A DNA stretch of 64,000 nucleotides. Source: Solanum dulcamara. Its lineage: Eukaryota; Streptophyta; Magnoliopsida; Solanales; Solanaceae. The position numbers were made by a program, and so were the translations under genes. Location: positions 31,863,246 to 31,927,245 of the forward strand of contig NC_077241.1 in assembly GCF_947179165.1 (NCBI RefSeq), read 5' to 3'. Below the pieces are notes generated by a model. The model made no database searches, was not told the origin of the DNA, and saw only the letters and a program-made list of their open reading frames with translations. Positions within the stretch are counted from its first letter, which is position 1. The number at the start of each line of letters is the position of its first letter. Positions 57,792-64,000 of the stretch are shown piece after piece.

Positions 57792-59103
57792 TTGGCACAT
57801 TTAGGTGTAAGGTTGGTTGACACAAATAATGGAGGTATTCTTGTTCATAATGGTTTGGAATCGTCTCTTGTGGTGGATGCTAAGCCCAAACAAAACCATG
57901 ACCCCATTTTGGTTGAGTTGAAGAAGTCAGTTGCCGAAAAAACCATAGAGGCTCTCTCCCAAGGGGGAGATGGTGTGATTTGTTATCAAGGCCGGGTGTG
58001 TGTTCCTAATTTTGATGGATTAATATAGTTAATATTGAATGAGGCCCATGGTTCTCAATATTTGATTTATCTAGGATCCATCAAGATGTATCGTGACTTG
58101 AGGGAAGTGATTGGTTGAATATCATAAAGAAGGACAATGCAGAATTTGTACATAAGTGTCTAAATTGCCAATAAGTTAAAGTTGAACATCAAAGACTGAA
58201 AGTTTAGTCCAAGATATTGAAATTCCTACTTGAAAGTGGGAGGATGTGAATATCGACTTTTTAACAGTCTTTCCTCATACCAAGAAGAAACATGATTAAA
58301 TTTGGGTTGTTGTAGATCAGATGACTAAGTTGGCTCATTTTCTACCATTTTAAACTTCTTACGGTGCTGAACATTATGCTAAGTTGTATGTTCATGAGTT
58401 GGTAAGACTTCATGTGTTCCCTTTTCCATCATATTGGATCGAGATACATACAATTTTAGAAGTCATTTCGAAAGGCTCTTGGTATAAAGGTTAAGTTAGG
58501 TACCGCTTTCCATTCTTAAACTGACAGTCAAGGTAAAAGAATGATCCAAACTTTAGAAGATATGTTGAGGGAGTGTGTTATGAATTCTAAAGGAACTTAG
58601 GATGAACATTTTCCATTGCCTGAGTTTTCCTACAATAATAGTTATCACTCTTGAATCCAAATGGCCCATTTTGAAGCATTGTATGTGAGAAGATATAGAT
58701 CTCCGATGGGATGGTTTGAAGTAGGCAAGATGGACTTGATTGGTCTAGATTTGGTGATAGATGCTATGGAGAATTTTAGACTCACAAAGGAGAGGTTGAA
58801 GATGACTCAAAATCGTCTAAAGTCCTATTCCGATATTAGGAGAAGTGAGCTCAAATTTAAGGTAGATGATTTGGTCTATTTGAAGGTTTCACCATGAAGG
58901 GTGTAATACGCTTTAGAAACAAAGGAAAATTCAGTCCTAGATATGTTGGACCTTATAAGATATTGAGGCATGTTCGCAAGGTGGCTTATGAGTTGGATTT
59001 TCCACTTGAGTTAACTATGGTTCACCCGATATTTAATATATTTATGTTGAGGAAGTTTGTAGGTGATCCAAACTCTATTTTTATTGGAAGATGTAAGTGT
59101 TGA
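57792..59103 (+). pseudogene. Integrase remnant of element F
   Basis: The order is: linker 'AHLGVRLVDTNNGG', a degraded HHCC zinc finger around 58040-58180, a catalytic core in broken frames ('LGTAFHS.TDSQGKRMIQTLEDMLRECV' at 58500-58590), and 'YNNSYHS.IQMAHFEALYVRRYRSPMGWFEVG' (58630-58730). The C-terminal module 'KGKFSPRYVGPYKILRHV' follows with 'YELDFP.ELTMVHPIFNIFMLRKFVGDP' (58918-59080). Several stops occur. It would insert the cDNA in the nucleus. Confidence 0.82.
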
Positions 59104-59262
59104 AGAGAATTTGACTTATGTGGTGGTTCCGATGGAAATATTAGACCATAAAGTTAAGAATCTAAGTAATAAAGAAGTTGCGCCCATCAAAGTGTTATGG
59201 AGGAATCAACAAGTATAAATTGCTACTTGGGAAGTGGAGGTGGATATAATAAAATGATACCC
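59098..59262 (+). pseudogene. Chromodomain remnant of element F integrase
   Basis: The text reads 'VPMEILDHKVKNLSNKEVAPIKVLWRN' then after one stop 'IATWEVEVDI', the Tekay-type C-terminal chromodomain with its conserved 'VLW' and 'TWE' aromatic positions. It is in frame-shifted continuity with integrase (a stop after 'KC' at 59103). Confidence 0.75.
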
Positions 59263-59471
59263 GTAGCTCTTTCACTCTACTCAAGCCTAAATTGAAGTCT
59301 TACGTATTTAATTCCTCCTATGTAATTTGTATGCATGCATGTTCATGAAAGTATATTTTAAAGTCATGATTTTATGTTGAGTTAAAAGTTTTCATGTTCA
59401 TGTTGGATTGCTAGTCCTCGTTCCATATAATTCCTATGATTAGTTGATCTAATTCAAGGATGAATGTTCCC

Positions 59472-59484
59472 AAGAGGGAGATAT
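59472..59484 (+). promoter_or_regulatory. Polypurine tract of element F
   Basis: AAGAGGGAGATAT, after the conserved 'caaggatgaatgtt' block, lies directly upstream of the 3' LTR. Confidence 0.7.
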
Positions 59485-61712
59485 TATAATATTCAGAAAG
59501 TTAGAAAGTTATAACGAAGGAGAAATCTTTAAAATTTTGGACTATTCTCGAGTTTACGAGTCACCCTATCAATCATAGAGGATTCTAAGACTCATAAGAG
59601 TGAGTCGTAGAGTGACCCTCATAACTTACTCAAGACTAAGGCCAGGAAAGGTCATACAATTTAAGCTTATGAGCTGTAATACCCTAGACGACTCCTAGAC
59701 ACCACTCTTAGAAAGAATTTAGAGGCTAAGTTTGAAAAGTCCCACTAGGTTAAGTCTACGACTTGACAAGATGATCTGTAGAAGTTGTTATTGGTCTTAG
59801 AAATGACTCGTAACCAAAGTTTAGAGGCTCTCAAGTTTGATGGTTTTGCGACCTATAGGATGGATCATGTCTACAACCCGTAGATGAGTTGAAGAGTCGC
59901 AATAACGACTCATTTGAAACTTCAAAGATTCAAATTTAATCCCTTTTCTCCGACCTGCTGGATGAGTCATCTCATTGGTTATACAACTTGTAGAGTCGAT
60001 CTATAGTGTGAAAATTTTAGTTTTAATGAAGAGAAATTACGTCATCTCCCAAGTTTAGTTTAATGAACCTTGACACAATTATGGCCACGTACACCCCTAT
60101 ATCTACCCAATTCTTTCAAAATTCCCTCATTCTAAATAACTATCCCACATTCTCTAAGAAAAGAACAAACTCTCTCAAGGTTTCTTCTCCAAGCTACAAG
60201 CTAGGATTTCATATTTCTTCAAGGTTTCTTCTTCAATTCCCAGTGAATTCAATCACGGGTATGTGGGGATTGATCTGTGGGTTTCTTTCATCCATGGAGT
60301 CCCAAAGTTTTCTTAAGTTTCCCTTCAATTTAAAATAGATTATGAACCCTACTTTTGATGAATTTCATTGTGCTAATTTAATTCCGTTTTCAATTGTCAT
60401 CAATTAATATTCTAAAAATATGTCTACATGAATTGCATGATTTTAAGTTAAATTATGAAAGCCAATGAATAAAGTTATCTCCAAGTTCTGATTATGAAGT
60501 TAAAGATGATTTTCAAGAGTTGACATTAAGTTTAATGATTTTGAATGAAAGTTCTATGATTTAAAAATTGAGGTTGATTTTAATAATGAAGTTATGATCA
60601 AAGATGTTATTGTGGTGTGATAAGTCCAATTCTTACACAAACATGTTAAATACGTTGATAAGTACATTTCTGACCGAAGTTATGGATTCTTATGAATCAG
60701 TAAAGTTAATGAGATATTCCAAATATGCTTTATAAAGATGGATTGATAGGTAGTTACTATCGTTTCCTATCATGTTATGATCATGTTTTATGAGTTCCCG
60801 TTAAGATATTGACTAAGCACCGAGAGGGATTCTAGGTGGGGTTGGTTTCGGTCCAGTAATGTAGTTAATTACCCAAGGGAATCCTAGTTGTAATATAAAG
60901 TCCCAAACTATGTTGCCCATGTAGGATTGCCTTTGTGGCCTAGCTAGTGGATTCACATATAGCATAGTTAAGTTGAGTTTAGATGAGTACCATGACGGAG
61001 TATACCTTGGCAATGTAGCCTCCCCCTTCTCAATGAGGGTTCCATTGGAATCTATCTAATAGAACGCATGGTCTTAGATTTCGGTTAAAAGTCTTATCCC
61101 ACACAAGTTAAATGTCAAGTTATTATCTTTATGATGCAGTTTTATGATATGCATTCACCATGAGTTTCATATGTTTCAAATGCTTTTAAGCCTTACTCAT
61201 GCTCATCGTGATTGGTCATGCATCTTATGGCATATTGTTCATGATACTATTCTTTGTTCATGCATATCTGACATACTTAGTACCTTCTATGTACTAACGC
61301 ATATTTTTCCTACATTGTCACATAATGCAAGGGCGGACGACGCTCATGACCATCCTCTTTGTGTCTATAGTTTGCTTTAGATTTCAAGTAGTTGGTAAGT
61401 CCTCATTCTATCGATGACATGACTTTCATTCTCATTGTTTACTTGACTTTTCTTTACTTTTTTCGGATGATCTAGGATCTTGTCCTAAGCCCCCATGAAA
61501 GACTAGAATAAAGGCATGTTTAGATGCGATTTTATGTAGTCCGAATGGACATCTATTGGGGTTTCCTTAGACCCTTACCCTTGAATTGTTACTTCCACTA
61601 GTATATTATATTTCTTTACCTTATGTATGCAATGTATGCTAAGATAGCTTGGTTGGCGTCCCTCACATCCCGATTTTGATATCGCAGCATGGCCCTAGTT
61701 TGGGTCATGACA
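59485..61712 (+). repeat. 3' LTR of element F
   Basis: Aligned from the GAAGGAGAAATC landmark, the start falls at TATAATATTC, where the expected TG has become TA. It is 2228 bp and ends GGGTCATGACA. It has the same motif-rich U3 as the 5' copy and is clearly diverged from it. Confidence 0.85.
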
Positions 61713-61717
61713 TAAAG
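61713..61717. repeat. Target-site duplication of element F (right), TAAAG
   Basis: A perfect match to 53816-53820. Confidence 0.9.
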
Positions 61718-62230
61718 TTTAAATACCCTTCCACTCAATGACTAGATCAATAGGAACATAAAATTTTATACCTCAGGCTCTACAATAGACTGAGGCATAA
61801 CAAGCATAAAGCAAATTCATGCTAAGAATACCATCAAAGTCAACCAGGTCTAACTCTACTAATTCTACAGGAATATCATTATGATGAATAGAGATAATAC
61901 AATCTCAATAAACTATCTTAGCTAGAATAGACTCACAAACACGAGTAGAAACACCGAATGGTTCTAAGAGTCATTTAGGAAGGATCCCAAACTTAAAACC
62001 TAAACAAAGAGTCATAAAAGACAAAGTAGCACCTAGATCAATTAATGTATATACATCATTAGTAAAGACTTGAAGCATACCGGGGATAACATCTGGTGAG
62101 TTCTCTTAGTTGTGGTGGCTAGTCATAGAGTATAGATAGTTTAAACCACCGCCTCATCCTAAAGTAGAACCTATCTAATTACCTCTGTTTGGTGGTGCTT
62201 CCAAAGAAGATAAGTCATTTTTGCCCCTAC
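61713..62230 (-). pseudogene. gag C-terminus and protease remnant of element I
   Basis: From 62230 downward the minus strand reads 'ENSPDVIPGMLQVFTNDVYTLIDLGATLSF', the gag-protease junction and active site (D-L-G for D-S/P-G), then 'LLEPFGVSTRVCES', 'VELVELDLVDFDGILSMNLLYACYASV' and 'DLVIEWKG'. It is continuous across insertion F with 53815-53546. Element I is thus a further minus-strand gypsy copy of Tekay type, cut at 62231 by a J-type fragment. Confidence 0.75.
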
Positions 62231-63059
62231 TGATATGATTAGAGTAAGAAAATAAGAACAAACATGGAATCAGAAATAAGAAACAAGAATTATATATAGA
62301 TAGACACAAGATAGGAAATTAAAAGTAACTAAAGGGTATATTAAACCCAATAACCTCAATAAAATTAATCCTACAAAGCACCTATCTCTTAAGAAGATCT
62401 CGAGGGAATTGGATTCACTCTGTAACCTTTGTTTCAAAGAAAAAAGTCAACCAAAGCTTAACCAAGCTCTCAAACTCTCTCTAGGAGTATTGTTCATCAA
62501 TAGCAAAAGAAATCTAATCTAAGAATGAAGACAATCTATCTATTTATAGTGTTTGGTTATTTATTACAAAAATGGCCCAAAAGTGGCCCTTAAAGAATTA
62601 CAAAAATGGCCCATTCTGACCTTCGTGATGTGTGATGGTTAGTGTGATATGCCATCACACCCTCGACAGCTCATCAGCTTTGCCATCGTCCTTATCCTGT
62701 ATCCGACCTTTTTAGCAACCTTCTGACGATCCATCTAATGGGCTGTTGGATCTGCCATCACTCCAAGCCAGTCTTCCAATTCTATCACCATGACATAGAA
62801 TCCATTGGGTGGTCTTGAGATGTTAGGGCTTGCAACTCACATGCTTGAGTTATTTTAAATAGTCTTGAAGAGGTCCTAGTCACATCATTCTATCCTTCAT
62901 GAAAGGAATTTTTCCTCAAATTCATATCTCCCTCACCATGGTCATCAAAAAGAGAAAGGTCACTCACAATGGAAATGTTATGTACTTGATACTCTAATGG
63001 AAGATAACTCTTATAAGCATTGTCATTGATTCTCTCAAGGACTTGAAAAGGACCATCAC
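62231..63059 (-). mobile_element. 3' end of a second J-type element (LTR plus integrase tail)
   Basis: It matches 21540-22385 in order: LTR edge TGATATGATT, TATA box, Ser/Leu-rich non-coding tail, and integrase C-terminus (open piece 62890-63120: 'GPFQVLERINDNAYKSYLPLEYQVHNISIVSDLSLFD'). The remainder is missing; an LTR related to F abuts at 63060. It is a clean second copy for dating or reconstructing the J family. Confidence 0.75.
62540..62549 (-). promoter_or_regulatory. TATA box of J-type LTR, second copy
   Basis: CTATAAATAG on the minus strand, identical to 21835-21844. Confidence 0.7.
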
Positions 63060-64000
63060 TGTCACAACCAGACGTAGGACCTAGTTGTAACACAGTGATC
63101 GAAACCCCAAAGGATCCCAACCAAGCCTCTTAGCATACATTGCATTCATAAGGTAAGATAAAATATTATAAAAAAAAGCATAAGACTAATCTCGAGCATG
63201 AAAGTCTAGAAATGAACATGAAATCTCAAGTCATATGTCCAAACGGACTACATCAACTCTACGTCTAAATATGCCTCTATCATACTAACATAGATGGGGG
63301 AATAGAACAAGCCACTAGCTCCCCAAACAAGTAAGAAATGTCTCAAAATAGCAAAATAGTCTAACGGTAGCAAGAAAAGAAATAAGCTCGATTGGTAGTT
63401 GACGAAACATGAGGACTTACAAAATAAAGTGAACAAGTCTTCTATCTAGCCACGAGAGTATGCATGATGATCACCGAGCCCTACATTATAAGACAATATA
63501 GGTAAAAATTATGATTTAATACATTTGAATGTACTAATTATATGAGCGATGCAATGCATGACATAAAAGCAATGATGTAATGATCAACGTTAGGACACAT
63601 AATAAGTAAATCATATATACGTGATATGGAATTAGAAGTAAGTCTAATGTCATTTAAAAACATAATGCAATCTTATAAAGAGAACTCGTACAATGCATGG
63701 ATAATCATAAGTCATAATGAGAAATGTTCATAAGTAGTAGTAAAGATCTTAAATCATGTTGAGTGCCATAAAAACATGGGTGAGAGAACAAGCTTTACTT
63801 TGTAAAAGACATATTAACCATAATAAGGAATACCTTAAACATTGAAAGAGTGATCTTGTACCTTTGTGTGAGCGACTATTAATCGACATTAGCCATGTGA
63901 GATATAACTTGGAGTCCTAATGTTTTTCCACAAATCGGACGAAAGGGGGAGACTATTAAGCCACGATAGACTCCTATATGCCTAAGTGGATCCACTAAGG
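63060..64000 (-). repeat. LTR related to element F, minus strand, runs off the window
   Basis: The plus-strand edge TGTCACAACC is the end of an LTR read in reverse. The minus-strand text 'atgcaatgtatgctaagaggcttggttggg' parallels F's LTR near 61627-61660. ATCAC (63055-63059) would be its target duplication, but the other side lies outside the window. No coding sequence is seen. Confidence 0.6.

Larger units (their letters stand above)
53821..61712 (+). mobile_element. Element F: chromovirus (Tekay/Del-like) lacking gag and part of RT
   Basis: It has perfect TAAAG duplications, a 5' LTR from 53821 and a 3' LTR 59485-61712. The interior holds protease, RT, RNase H, integrase and chromodomain in the canonical order, all broken by stops. 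A deletion runs from the last 40 or so bases of the 5' LTR through primer site and gag to the protease, and another removes the RT active site. It is inserted in minus-strand element I. Confidence 0.88.

Overview
The window looks like repeat-dense plant nuclear DNA, probably heterochromatic and probably from Solanaceae. The assignment rests on chromovirus-type Ty3/gypsy pol fragments, plant initiator-tRNA-Met primer sites, and LTR text that resembles nightshade elements as I remember them; no search was possible. I find no intact host gene, functional RNA gene or CRISPR array. Almost everything is LTR retrotransposon, mostly broken, nested and decayed.

Layout. 1-1205: two opposed fragments of one LTR family (type F). 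1206-1792 and 19587-21539: minus-strand LTR-like DNA (K), split by element A (1798-19581, TSD GAATC). A is a non-coding element whose interior holds a 3.5 kb solo LTR (S1, 5218-8719, TSD GATAT). A's 3' LTR holds a second solo LTR (B, 10789-17675, TSD TTTGT), which holds a third (C, 11019-14398). 21540-27700: decayed minus-strand gypsy element J (3' LTR, integrase, RNase H, RT, protease, gag). 27700-about 30500: 3' end of a plus-strand chromovirus E. About 30500-34680: AT-rich and mostly unresolved.

34685-50893: minus-strand gypsy element G. Its integrase is split by solo LTR H (35436-46614), and H is split by D (38921-46587, perfect TSD TAAGG). D has two LTRs, a perfect primer-binding site and a gag gene, but RT, RNase H and integrase are missing and a 5S rRNA-like segment lies in its interior. 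G also carries a 2.06 kb tandem duplication of protease-RT-RNase H. 50897-53545: minus-strand LTR-like DNA. 53546-53815 and 61713-62230: two halves of minus-strand element I, split by chromovirus F (53821-61712, TSD TAAAG). 62231-63059: a second 3' fragment of a J-type element. 63060-64000: a minus-strand LTR related to F running off the window.

A, S1, B, C, D and H belong to one LTR superfamily. They share TGTTA...TGACA-like termini, a conserved double-hairpin block (CAGTAC/GTACTG followed by a C-run/G-run stem), and usually a TATA box and minisatellites. Four of the six insertions landed in another member: S1 in A, B in A, C in B, D in H. Nothing here is a cooperating gene system. The only shared logic is the retroelement cycle, and the non-coding members (A, D, solo LTRs) would have depended on autonomous relatives for enzymes.
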